DNA of 64,000 bases from Viola odorata (lineage: Eukaryota; Streptophyta; Magnoliopsida; Malpighiales; Violaceae): positions 47,280,158 to 47,344,157 of the forward strand of contig OY829540.1 of NCBI GenBank assembly GCA_963691705.1. The letters are read 5' to 3'. How positions within the stretch are numbered: position 1 is the first letter of the stretch; each line of letters opens with the position of its first letter. Positions 38,207 to 49,345 of this stretch are shown piece by piece. The notes below the pieces were generated by a model, which was not told the origin of the DNA, made no database searches, and saw nothing but the letters and a program-made list of their open reading frames with translations. The translations under genes were made by a program, and so were the position numbers.

Positions 38207-38998
38207 TATTGGAGTTCAGCTCATATTGGCTGAAAGAGAGATTTGTTGTGGGCCTAGCCCAATTGGGGTTATTTGTTTTAGTTTGATTAGAAAAAGAAAA
38301 GATTGGAGTATGACTTGGAGTAGGATTGTGTAACCTAATTAATTAGGTTGTCCACTAATATAAAAGGTGGGTGATGGCTAGGTTGTGAGAAACAAGAGAG
38401 ACAAGAGACTTAATTAGGGTTGCTGTTGAGCATCCTGAGAGATTGTGAGAGGATTTGAGCATCCTGTGAGAGAGAAGAGAGAAAATAGATTTCGCCAAAC
38501 TCTGTGCAGCTGTGGGAGAATCGTCGTAGCGACTTCGTTTACCGTTGGATCGGGGTGAAATTTGGACAACAGGTGCGCGACTTCTGGTTATTTAATCTGA
38601 ATGGTTGGATCGGTGAGAAGTTGTCTGGTGTGGTAGAAATCCTATCCCGATTAAAGCAGTGAAAATCTAGTTTTGGTTCTCTATTCTCATATCTCTTGTT
38701 TTTCACGGATTGATTGATTGATTGGATTGTTTGATTGGTACTATTGGTGATAGTGGTGTATGTCAGATTATTCCTATAGTTGAGATAGAGATTTTTCTTG
38801 GTTGTACACATTGATCATCATATAGTGGATTGACTGGCTTGGTCTCGTGGTTTTTTACCTGTTGAGGTTTTCCACGTTAAAATTCTTTGTGCTCTTTTCT
38901 TGATTGCTTTTGATTGGTTTGATAGATAGGGGTTATTGATTCTTTGGATAAGATTGTTTGCTGCGCAAATTGATTGTCGATTGGAAATAACCCCAATA
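38207..38998 (+). repeat. 5' LTR of the truncated Copia element
   Basis: 792 bp. The terminal TG and CA have decayed to TA.. and ..CAATA. Otherwise it is close to the 3' LTR and to the solo LTR at 36,967. Confidence 0.9.
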
Positions 38999-39000
38999 AC

Positions 39001-39012
39001 TGGTAGCGGAGC
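39001..39012 (+). other. Copia primer binding site
   Basis: TGGTAGCGGAGC two bases after the LTR resembles the common plant Copia site TGGTATCAGAGC, complementary to initiator methionine tRNA. Confidence 0.7.
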
Positions 39013-39026
39013 TTAAGGTTTGAAAG

Positions 39027-40342
39027 ATGACCGACAACGCAAAGATTGAGCTTTTTGATGGACAGAATGATTTCGCAGTGTGGCAGACAACTGTGATGGA
39101 TTTGTTGACTATGAAGGATCTCGACGTCGCTCTTGGTGATAAGAAGTCAGAAGGAATGAAAGATGGTGATTGGGCAACTGCCCTGAAAAAGGCGACCAGT
39201 CAGATTAGGCTAGCATTAGCTCCATCAATAAAGTATGCTGTGATGGGGGAGAAGACACCAAAAGGAATGTGGGAGAAGCTAGAAAGTATTTATGCTTCCA
39301 AGTCTGTGACAAACAAACTTAGTCTGAAGTTGGACTTGTATTCGTTGAAGATGGATGAAGGTATGAGCATCCATAAGCACTTGTCGGATTTCAATCGGAT
39401 GTTGACGAAAGTGCTTAATACAGGGGAGAAAGTAGAAGATGAGGAGCAAGCGATACTTCTTCTTTCTTCATTGCCTGTGTCATACAAGTCACTGGTGTAG
39501 TCCCTTACAGTAGGGAAGACAAGTTTGAAGAAGGAGGATGTGACGACTTTCCTGATAGATAATGAGAAGCTGTTAGGAGTGGAGAACAAGAATAGTAGTG
39601 AGAGACTAATGATTTCAGATGGGTCATTGAGTGGACAGGATCATCGTGGTAGAAATAGAGGAAGAGGTGCTTCTTTCAGCTATGGAAGAAACAGAGGAAG
39701 AGGTGCTTCTTCCAGCTATGGAAGAAACAGATTCAGTTCAAGACCAAGGGCAGACTACAGTGAGAAAGAGTGTTACTATTGCCACCAGAAGGGTCACATC
39801 AAAGCATACTGTCAGAAGTTGATGACTGATTTGAAAGAACTACAAAAGAGTAAAGAAAAGATTGGTGATGCTGCAACTATTCAGGATGATGATGCTGAAC
39901 TGTTGGTAGTGCAGAAAAGTGAGGAGCAGGTAAAAGATTCCTAGATTTTAGATTCTGCATGTTCTTTTCATAGTTGTGCTAACAAATAATTGTTTAGTAC
40001 ATTTGGTGATTGTGATGATAAATCTGTCACATTGGCTAATAACGAAAAACTGGAGGCTGAAGGTATTGGCAATATGAAGATCAAGATGCATGATGGATTT
40101 GTGAGAACTCTCGGCAATGTGAGATATGTGCCGAAGTTGAAAAGAAATTTAATCTCTCTTGGAAGATTGGATTCTCGCGGGTATAGATACACAGCGAGAG
40201 ACAGATTGATGAGGGTAAGCAAAGGAGCAGCTGTGATCATGAAGGGGGAGCTTGCTTCCAACAATGTTTACCGATTGATTGGAACCGCGGTTAAGAGTAA
40301 AGTACAAGGTACTTACAAAAGATTGAATGATTGTGATGGCTA
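39027..40342 (+). pseudogene. gag: Copia gag-protease remnant
   Basis: Reading starts MTDNAKIELFDG and shows a UBN2-type gag domain (KTPKGMWEKLESIY; LSLKLDLYSLKM), Arg/Gly-rich repeats (RGRGASFSYGRN twice) and a CCHC knuckle (CYYCHQKGHIKAYC). In-frame stops occur at 39,498, at 39,942 and just after. Beyond them the protease motif is visible as ILDSACSFHSC (a DSG-type site changed to DSA), then a GAG-pre-integrase stretch (VPKLKRNLISLGRL). The reading ends at 40,342, and the rest of pol is deleted. Confidence 0.88.
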
Positions 40343-40453
40343 GGTAGAGTTACCTAGGAGAAGAGTTAGCTTTGCGGTGTTGACCAGCGAGAAAGCGAAC
40401 TTGACTCCTACTCAGTTTGCATGAAGATTGGTGATTCCCCCATGATATGAGCT

Positions 40454-40465
40454 GGAGAGGGAGAA
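40454..40465 (+). other. Copia polypurine tract
   Basis: GGAGAGGGAGAA directly precedes the 3' LTR at 40,466, the expected plus-strand priming site. Confidence 0.75.
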
Positions 40466-41257
40466 TATTAGAGTCCAGCTCATATTGGCTGAAAGAGAGA
40501 TTTGTTATGGGCCTAGCCCAATTGGGGCTATTTATTTTAGTTTGATTAGAAAAAGAAAAGATTGGAGTATGACTTGGAGTAGGATTGTGTAACCTAATTA
40601 ATTAGGTTGTCCACTAATATAAAAGGTGGGTGGTGGCTAGGTTGTGAGAAACAAGAGAGACAAGAGACTCAATTAGGGTTGCTGTTGAGCATCCTGAGAG
40701 ATTGTGAGAGGATTTGAGCATCCTGTGAGAGAGAAGAGAGAAAATATATTTCGCCAAACTCTGTGCAGCTGCGGGAGAATCGTCGTAGAGACTTCGTTCA
40801 CCGTTGGATCGGGGTGAAATTTGGGTAGCAGGTGCGCGACTTCTGGTTCTTCAATATGAACGGTTGGATCGGTGAGAAGTTGTCTGGTGTGGTAGAAATC
40901 CTATCCCGATTGAAGCAGTGAAAATCTGGTTTTGGTTCTCTATTCTCATATCTCTTGTTTTTCTCAGATTGATTGATTGATTGGATTGTTTGATTGGTAC
41001 TATTGGTGATAGTGGTGTATGTCAGATTATTCCTATAGTTGAGATAGAGATTTTTCTTGGTTGTACACATTGATCATCATATAGTGGATTGACTGGCTTG
41101 GCCCCGTGGTTTTTTACCTGTTGAGGTTTTCCACGTTAAAATTCTCTATGTTCTTTTCTTCATTGCTTTTGATTGGTTTGATAGCTAGGAGTTATTGATT
41201 CTTGGGATAAGATTGTTTGCTGCGCAAATTGATTGTCGATTGGAAATAACCCCAACA
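40466..41257 (+). repeat. 3' LTR of the truncated Copia element
   Basis: 792 bp, the same length as the 5' LTR, starting TATTAGAGTCCAGC (TG decayed to TA) and ending CCCCAACA. A TATAAAAGG box lies near 40,617. Confidence 0.9.
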
Positions 41258-41649
41258 ATCAGATAACAAAATTCTCCCATAATTGCCTCTGGTTCTAACA
41301 ATGCACCGTCACCACCAGACATAGCAAATAGTTTTCCATTGCACCTATTTGTATTTGAAATAGCAAAAAGACTCAATCTTTGCCTTTCAAAGTAGGTGTT
41401 TTGTTGGTAGAATTTGGGGTTGTATTGATTAAAGGTTAGAACTTTAAGCTGTAAACACATTTCCTTTAAAGGGAGAGCATTAACAGATGAGAAAGGTCTG
41501 GACTTTGGAAATGGAGGTGCTATTGAAGCCATTGAAGGAAATTTAGCTATGCTCTCTGTCTATGTTCTTTGGTGGTCTAATTTTTAAGAAAGGGTTCATG
41601 AATAAGTATTTGCTGTCGTTTGCAGTTTGCCACGTTTCCAACAAAGGCG

Positions 41650-41657
41650 TATTTATA
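41650..41657 (-). promoter_or_regulatory. TATA box of the desaturase pseudogene
   Basis: TATAAATA on the minus strand, about 118 bp upstream of the desaturase ATG at 41,532. It lies in the 472-bp gap shared with the divergent PIFI gene. Confidence 0.6.
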
Positions 41658-42004
41658 GGAAAAACAAAAAGGGAAATAAATTTGAGGGAGATAAGGTGGT
41701 GGGTCGGGTTCAGATTTTGGGTTTTTGGGGCTTGGTAGAGTGGAGGAATAAGATCCAGATATTTGTAGCTAAAATGGGATATGGTCAGCTTCTTCTGGTT
41801 TGGCTTCTAGTGTCCCTTGCTTGAGATTTTATTCACAAAATTTGTGTTTCTGGTTGCGTCTCATTTTTCAAAGGTTCTCTTTCCCATCGTAAATTCTTGC
41901 AAATATCTAAATGCTGCTTATGTAGAGGATTGGCTGCTGGTTTTTCTCTTGCTCTCATTTTTCTCTCTTTGTTAGTTAAAGCATCAAGAAAGAGTGAAAA
42001 CAAA

Positions 42005-44456
42005 ATGGCAGCAGCGGCAGCAACAAGTGCATCAATCTTTGGGCTGTCAACGCAACCTTTTGTCTCCACGAGGTCAATCGCTGCTACTACTAGTACCAAT
42101 GCTTCTCCGTCCGGCACAAACTCTCTTGGTGAGTAGGAAGGAGTATTAATTTCTCTTTTAGTAGTAATTTTCTCTCCAGTTGCCCAATTTATTGTAACTT
42201 TTCTTGCTTCTGGGTAGTTAAGCTGACACATAATCTGAAGAATTTGTGGTTAAAAAGATGGGTTTATGCGCTTTGATGATTTGGAACTGGACTGATGGGA
42301 TTAAAATTGTTGGTAAACTATCCCAATTCAGTTTTTAAAATCCAACAAAAAAGAATTGAGATTCAGAGATGGAAATTACTAGTAGAAGATTATTAGTTTT
42401 GAAAGAATAAATACCTTACTGAACTTTTGTTGAACAAAATGACCAAGTTCATGTTTACCATTTCTGCAGACCGACTTCTAGGCATAAAAAGTGTAGCGAT
42501 GAATCAAAGACATGAAATTCTCGCGCATAACCCTTGTAGTTTATCTGATACGGTCATAAACTTTCTCTAGATCAACTATGTATCTGTTGGTCTCTATACC
42601 AACTACATATCAGTTGGTCCATTCTGCAAAATTCTCCAGTTCTTTCTCCAGTCATGCATTCCTCATCATAGAATTTTTTTTTTCAGGATGGGGTACTAGT
42701 TGCTTGGTATTTTAGTAGAGTTGGAAAGTTTGATACATCTTGCTCTCCGGATTTTATCACATGACATTTACCATTTGCTTACAGGCAGAATGTATTCTGT
42801 TTCAATGAATGTAACTTACGACTTTCACTATCTTTCAACTGCAGCCTGTGCTTTTATTGGTGCTTCACTGCCAAGGATTAGTTCTCCAAAGAGCAGAAGA
42901 GTCAGGTCTAATAGCAACGTGACCGTTGCGGCCGCTGTTACGGCAAGCCCAACAGAGGAAATTAAAGAGTATGGATTCCCATTGTCTTCCATTTCACTGC
43001 CTCGCTACTTTGGTGCTTTACATTTTGTCAACTTATCATGGTGTAATTTTGAACTATTTTCTTCAGATACGTGCTTCCAACCTGGGCCGCGTTTGAACTT
43101 GGTAGAGCTCCTGTGTTCTGGAAAACAACGAATGGTCTTCCTCCAACTTCTGTAAGTGGAGATGAATGCTAATTACTAGGCGCTTTCCTTCTCAATTTGG
43201 CAATACTTTGATGATATTGTGCTGAAAATTATTGACAGGGAGAGAAACTAAGGCTCTTCTACAACCCAGCTGCCAAAAAGCTTGTTCCAAATGAAGAATT
43301 CGGGATTGGCTTTAATGGTAATTGATTTCTCAAGCTGCATGCTGTTAGTAAAAAGAGTTAACACAGAAAAAAATATAGTTACCAATTCAGAAGTTCAGAA
43401 CTTTACAATAGAATGTGCAAACTTTCTGCATCGTTCTGCATTTCGAACCTTAATTAGAGTTTTAGATGCTCAGTCTCTGGGATTTGATTCTGCAGGAGGC
43501 TTTAATCAACCCATCATGTGCGGTGGTGAGCCGAGGGCAATGCTGAAGAAAACCCGGGGGATAGCCGACCCTCCAATATTTACCATCCAGATATGCATTC
43601 CGAAGCATGGTTAGCACCATTTTCACAGTTTCTGTATTGCTTAATAGAACACCCCTCTGATTTATTGACTTTTGATTGTTTGCAGCGATGAATTTGATCT
43701 TCTCATTCACAAATGGAGTTGATTGGGATGGTCCTTACAGACTGCAGTTTCAGGTTCCTAAGGCTATGCGAAACAAACCCATCGATTTCTTCAATGAGGT
43801 ACTAAGACATGAAATTATTAGAAGTTTAAATTTTCTGCTTTAGCTTAATATGAACTACTAACAAGGGATTAGTTCATGGTTCATTTGCTCTTAAGAAACG
43901 GTTCTGGTTAGAAACACCCGGTCTCGGACAGAATTTTCACTGATATATATAAAATAATGTTGAAACATGAAGAGGTAGTCAAGGAAATTCCATGATAAGT
44001 TGAGGCTGTAGATTACAACAGAATCTCTCTTTTCACATCCTGAAAGTACACAGTTTTTCCTTGAGCGTATATCTAAAGACATGCATTCATTTTACAGGGT
44101 CTAGCTGAAGAGTTAAGCAAGGATGGTGCTTGTGAACGAGCAATCTTTCCAGACACCAACATTGTCATTACGCGATGTGCCCTGATTGGGAACTTGGCGA
44201 CCGAAGGCGTGAGTAAAAAACTCTGTACATCTTGCATCATTTTACTTCATTGCAGTTTCCAAACATCATTATGTCAGATATCAAACATGAGAAGAAAAGC
44301 AACCGCTAATGGTTTTACTTGCGAACATGAATGCAGGGTGATCGGTGCGATCTCAACCTAGTTCTAGGATGTATGGACACAAGCTCACCCTTCTACAACC
44401 CGGACGCCAACGTGGATGATGGATCCTGCCCGATCGATTCTGATATGGAGGATTAG
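42005..44456 (+). CDS. PIFI: PIFI-like chloroplast protein
   Basis: Eight exons: 42005-42128, 42845-42968, 43067-43151, 43239-43317, 43496-43609, 43686-43798, 44098-44208, 44337-44456, giving 289 residues in frame with canonical introns. The start [15 protein letters not shown] and the Ala/Ser/Thr-rich first ~75 residues look like a plastid transit peptide. The mature part carries the family signature [45 protein letters not shown] and the acidic end [24 protein letters not shown] (post-illumination chlorophyll fluorescence increase) is known from Arabidopsis as a nuclear gene affecting NDH-linked non-photochemical plastoquinone reduction. The family is recognised by memory of its sequence, not by search. 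It is divergent from the dead desaturase. Confidence 0.85.
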
Positions 44457-44742
44457 CATTCATGGCCTAGTACATTTTCTCTGTAAATAATAGTAAAATC
44501 ACACATTTACAGCATACTAAGAGGTATTCCCCTTTGGTGGCATGTTAATTGGCACAATGGTTCAACCCAAGTTATAGTTGTAGGCTTGCTTGCTTGTTTG
44601 TGGGGTTAAATATTTAAAAAGACTCTTAATTTCGTGGTATTGGATACTAAGTAAATCACAAATGAAACGTATATATTTTTTAAATTTTCACACTTTCACT
44701 AGCGTTTGGTTTAATATTCTCACTCCTTAAGTATATATTACT

Positions 44743-46345
44743 TGTTGCTACTCGATTTTTGACTTTAGGTCACAACTTTACGTATTTTTACGCTTATCAC
44801 ATTTTAATGACTCATTTAGGTCAAATTTTCGTCGATTTTTGGTCCTAGGTTATTTTGTTTAATATTCCGTGTCATTTCATGTCTTTTTAATTTTTTCGTA
44901 TTTTTAACTGTCTTTTCGCTCGAACTTCTATCGGTCCCGAGTAAGTTTCCACGTACCATAGATCGAGCATATTATTTCTTTAGTTGATAATTACCTACTA
45001 TTTTTCTCTTCTACGCCATATCGTTTGGTTTCATTCAATTTTTGCCGTAACGGCATTTATTTTACGTCCGAACTTTTAACATTTCCGAAAGATAAAATAA
45101 ACGCGTTAAACCGAGTTTCGCATTTCTTCATTGTATACTAGTTTTCTCGTCTTATTTTCCTACACGTCGAATTCCTCTCAGTTCGGATTTATTTTCATTT
45201 TCGAGCAATTTCGCTCGTACCAAAATATCCCGTTCGTATCCAAATTCATGCATTAATGCCAATTAATGCATGTTTATCCAAAATCACCTCACCTTTCCTC
45301 CTAGCTAGCCTTGCCGACTACAATCCATCATCACAAAACCTCCCATCGGCAATCCTTAGCCATACAAAACCCAAACTTGGCCTCCACTCCGGCCATCCTT
45401 ATCCTTCCACCTCCCCCGACGATTCTCGGCCACACAAGCCTCAACCGACTCCGAACTTTTCTCCTATAAATACAAACCTTCAAGCAACAAGAACAGGGGG
45501 GACCAATTCCGGCTCCAGTCCCCCCTTTATTCAGCTCAAACCACTCCAATAGCAAAGGAAGCAAAGATAAAATTCAAGTCTTCGCTCGCAATGAATTATC
45601 TTAATTTATCTCACTTGTTGTAATTAGTTGATGCTTTAATTAATTATTTCACTTGTTGTAATAATTAGTCAGATTAATTATTCCAACCTCCAATTTGTAA
45701 TAATTAGATAATTAGATAAAAATCGTGTATGTTTATTATACCTACACTATTATTGCTTGTTTGCTCGTCGATCGAGGCTCGTCAAAAAAGGTACGCTTAT
45801 CTTAAACGTTTCCTTGAATGGTCTATTAGAAATGCTAAATCCGAATCGAATCGAATGCATGACCACTTAGAATGCGTTAGAACCACCCCACTCGTATGCA
45901 TGACATATAGAATTGTTAAAATTAAAATCAACTCACATACATAACATGTTTAAATCACTTGTCTTTTATGCCATGAAATTAATTATTTTTTTGTTAAATG
46001 CTATGTATGGTGGCTTCAATCCCACACAAAATATATGTGCATTCATAAAAACGTACGATGCTAGTTTTGCCATGATAGATCACTTAGTAAATAAATTAAT
46101 CATGCATGGCTCGATGATAAGGGGGGAACATCCGCTCTAGCAAAGAGAAAAAATGGTAACCCCGTCCCTCGGTCCCGAACGGAAATAACAAAGTCCCGAT
46201 GAAAAAATGCTAAGATGTAACGTCACCTTTGAGGGCCCAAATTACTTGTTAAAAATATTTTCTCAAAACACCTCACATACCGGTAACCTTTTTTAAGGAT
46301 GTGACTTGGGTGCCTAACACCTTCCTAAGTCCATAAACAACCCCT
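44743..46345 (+). repeat. 5' LTR (truncated) of the second element
   Basis: It starts TGTTGCTACTCG and parallels the 3' LTR up to the segment ending ..TCCATAAA near 46,345, where unrelated sequence (CTACGATGC twice) begins. It contains about 600 bp that the 3' LTR lacks. Confidence 0.8.
45475..45482 (+). promoter_or_regulatory. LTR TATA box
   Basis: TATAAATA in the 5' LTR, matching 52,290-52,297 in the 3' LTR and the boxes of the first element. Confidence 0.6.
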
Positions 46346-46919
46346 ACGATGCTTGTTCACTCAAAAGGGCAACACCTACGATGCTTTCACTTAATACTTT
46401 TGGAATTTCAAGCTACAACGATCAGTGGGAATAGGGTGACATGTTGAAATCCGGTTTTATTCCCGATATTACGACCAAGATTAGGGATGGAAGAAGTGGA
46501 GAGTCAGAAAGGGGAGATTGCGTCGTTGGAATATTTTTGGTATGAGCAAACGGATCTCGACTTTCAAGGTTGTCACCTTAAAAGAAAAATCGTGCATCGG
46601 CTACTTAGATTTTTCTTTTCACCCCATGTAACCATGTTCCTAGACTTTTGTCTAGTAGCCTTTTAGGTAGATCTAGATAGGCAATCCAACTTATAATGGT
46701 TGTAACCCTTTTTGACAAAAAATCAATGAAAAAGTTCAAAATTATTCGGATAATTATGAGATATGTTTCTTTTTTCTTTCCCACATCCAAAGGACATCAA
46801 ATGCCTACGATCAAATTAACCTTCCCAAAAAATAAACCACATATAGAGCCCAAAAAAAGAAAGAGTTAATCCTTGAAATGAAAACACAAAAATATAGACC
46901 AAATGATGATAACGCAGAG

Positions 46920-47360
46920 ATAACTGTTTCTTCTTGGTTTCAGCTGCGCGCTCTTTTATTTTGGCCAATATGGATACGATTTGCTCAGAGTTTCCACTCG
47001 GTTAAAACACGAAAGATGTTTATAACGGGTTGAAGTCTGCCTACACCACATTTCAGAATTTTCTGGGTGGCGCATCTCTCATAAAAAAATTTAGAATGAA
47101 AGGATAGTTGCTTCTTCTCGGTTTCAGCTGCACGCTCTTTTTTTTGGCCAATATGGATATGATTTGCTCGGAGTTTCCACTCAGCTAAAACACGAAAGAC
47201 ATTGATAACGGGTTGAGGTCTACTCATACAAAATTTCAGAATTTTCTAGGCTGCGAATCTCTCAAAAACAAAATTCAGAATGCAAGGATAGCTGTTTCTT
47301 CTCGGTTACAGTCGCGCACTCTTTTGTTTTGGCCGATATGGGCGCGTAAATGCCTAAAAG
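46920..47360 (+). repeat. ~180-bp tandem repeats, about three diverged units
   Basis: Units share GGTTTCAGCTGC.GCTCTTTT, GGCCAATATGGAT and AACACGAAAGA. They are homologous, in the elements' sense direction, to the ten-unit array at 29,030-30,890. A hairpin spacer homolog (GGCGGCATGCTGCC / AGCGGCATGCTGCC) lies at 47,482-47,520. Confidence 0.8.
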
Positions 47361-47949
47361 AGCGCCATAAATTTAGTAAAAATCCATCCTCTAAGATTGA
47401 ATGTCAGTATGCAAGAAATAGCTACTACAAAAGTCCCAAGGAAGACCTTCAAAAAGCCGATTGGCTCCCAAGTTGGTCTCTGGCGGCATGCTGCCTGAGG
47501 CCTAGCGGCATGCTGCCAGCTTCGACTCCAAATCCCTCCAAAGTCATTTTCGGCCTCCGGATGTTGCTCAAAATGCTTCCAAGCCGGGTTTCATCATCTT
47601 TGCTTATCATAAACATGACTTTCGTCGCTCAAATACTTGTCAAAACCCCTTGGCATGAATGGCTTCGCTCTTTAAATCAAGAATATGCTCATAAAACTCA
47701 TCACGAAAGGAGAGCTCCAAGCATGATAAACACTAGCCACTCGCACGGGTTTATTTCGAGGGTCGTTGATAGCATCCAAGATCACATTGCGTCGTTGGAA
47801 TGAATAAAGGCTTCCTTTGTATCTTCACCGAAGTGTCATCTTCTCATTCGTCCTAAAAGTATTAAGTGAAAGTGTGGCCGAAAGAGTGAACAAGCAGCGT
47901 GGAGGCCTTGGGATTGCATCACCCATACTCACTTTTATTTCTTTTCACT

Positions 47950-48048
47950 TGTATTTTTCAGGTTAATGATGGCTCCCAGGAAGCGAACTAACCCCCACTT
48001 TTCCTCAAATTTTGTGTGGCGATTCACACCCCACTTTCGTCAAAATTT
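47950..48048 (+). pseudogene. gag: Start of gag, truncated
   Basis: After a pyrimidine tract and CAG|GTTAATG, the frame opens ATGGCTCCCAGGAAGCGAACTAAC (MAPRKRTN), matching the ancestral start of the other element's Gag (xAPRRKTT). It then runs into non-gag sequence, a deletion that removed nearly all of gag and pol. Confidence 0.6.
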
Positions 48049-49197
48049 CTAATTTTCAGCTTATTCTGAATTTTGACACTACTGATTAGTGCCTTTTCTT
48101 TCCTACTCGCAGGACGGAGGTATGAAGGGAAGCCGTACATGTAGTCAAGCCTACGACTTTAAACAAGGGTGCTTCGTGGGAGAGAACCCACTTGTTCTTT
48201 TCAATATTTCTATTTTTCGTTAAATTCAAACATCTTGGGATGCCTTTTCCAAGTGGATTTGCTATTTAATTCCCTCTTCATTTCAGGAACAGTGAGGCTT
48301 ATAAACCTGGGGGCAAGCGAGAGAAATGATGACCAAAAGAAGGTATTGAAAAATGTCAAAGCTCATTTTTCAGGGAAGTTCATTTTCCTTTAGTTTAAGC
48401 CTTTTTACAGTCTTCGTACATTCATTTTTTTACATTGGGGGCAATTTTGAATTTATCCCCTAAAATCGTTAAATTTTTTCGAGTTTTGTAGTTGTAAAAG
48501 TTTTTTCACTTTGCTTAAAAAAAAAAGAAAAAAAAAGAAAGAGAAGAATAAAATAAAAAATTACACTACCCTCAAAATTTTCAAACATTCCTTAGATCAA
48601 GCGTGTTCATCATTTTATCATGTCACGAATAACTTGTGCGTTCATTAGAAATTATATAAACATACATGATTTTGTCTGTTAACTCTTATATCCATGACAT
48701 ATTTTAGACGTAAGCAGTCACTAACATATCCCTGCGAGCATTTTTGGCCTTCACGCCTTATTTCTTTCATGAGTGTAAATGCTAAACTAGGTGCTAGTTA
48801 GATTTGCATAATATCCAGGGTACATGAACCATCAGACATGGGATAGCAGTAAGATGACATTGGACTTTGCTTTTGCTCTTCTTTCACATTTTCTATTTTC
48901 AACCTTTTTGCCTTCAAACACATACCTTGTACACCATGTACGTCTCTATCAAACACTTCAAAGCCTTCTTCTAAACCTCTCACAAATGAGTAAGTGCTCG
49001 ACTGAGGTAGCCGACTAAAGCACCAGAAGCATGTTAAGTTCGTTTCAATGAATCAGCAGGACGAAAAGGAAACCCTCAAAGGTTGACAGTCTACGCTAAT
49101 ACACAGAAAAGTGGCGAAAAAAATCGAAGGTCGTTGCCCAAAAGAATCAAAACGAAGGAAAATCGTACTTGCTTCACTTGCTGCTTGTGTTTACGCT

Positions 49198-49345
49198 TGA
49201 AAGAAAAGAAAAAAAAAAGAGAAAAGAAAAGGAGAGAAAATTAAAAAAAAAAGGAAAAAAGAAGAAAAGAAAAGAAAATGAAAAAAAGAAAAAGAAAAAA
49301 AGGGAAAAAAGAAGAAAGAAATACAAAGAAAAAGGTGTCTCAAGA
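49198..49345. repeat. Polypurine low-complexity tract
   Basis: About 145 bp of A/G with very few pyrimidines. It corresponds in position to the pyrimidine tract at 24,236-24,342 in the oppositely oriented element. The long Lys/Glu-rich reading through it is a composition artefact. Confidence 0.85.

Larger units (their letters stand above)
38207..41257 (+). mobile_element. Truncated Copia LTR retrotransposon in desaturase exon 1
   Basis: 3,051 bp with two 792-bp LTRs (38,207-38,998 and 40,466-41,257) and a perfect duplication ATCAG (38,202-38,206; 41,258-41,262). It has an initiator-Met-type PBS, a gag-protease remnant and a polypurine tract, but integrase, reverse transcriptase and RNase H are missing. 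It is therefore non-autonomous and, with its stop codons, unable to make Gag. It lies opposite to the desaturase's direction. Confidence 0.92.
17803..41532 (-). pseudogene. FAD5: FAD5/ADS3-like plastid acyl-lipid desaturase, split by insertions
   Basis: The family inserts a delta-7 double bond into palmitate on plastid galactolipid. Coding pieces on the minus strand: exon 1 41532-41258 plus 38206-37926; exon 2 37813-37789, 36966-36901 and 18802-18743; exon 3 18635-18495; exon 4 18199-18093; exon 5 18001-17803. All three His boxes survive (HRNLSH, HRYHH, HNNHH). A Ser/Pro-rich start beginning MASIAPPF looks like a plastid transit peptide. A Copia element interrupts exon 1; a Copia solo LTR and an 18.1-kb Ty3 element interrupt exon 2. 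Without them and one copy of each target duplication the exons total 1,139 bp, one short of a multiple of three. The transit-peptide frame and the mature frame differ by one base near 41,265-41,335. Splice sites are otherwise intact. The gene should be non-functional, although a TATA box remains upstream. Confidence 0.92.

Noticed and set aside
38539..38811. 90-codon minus-strand frame repeated at 40,798-41,070
   Set aside because: It lies in the two LTRs of the Copia element and is antisense; open by chance in both because the LTRs are near-identical.
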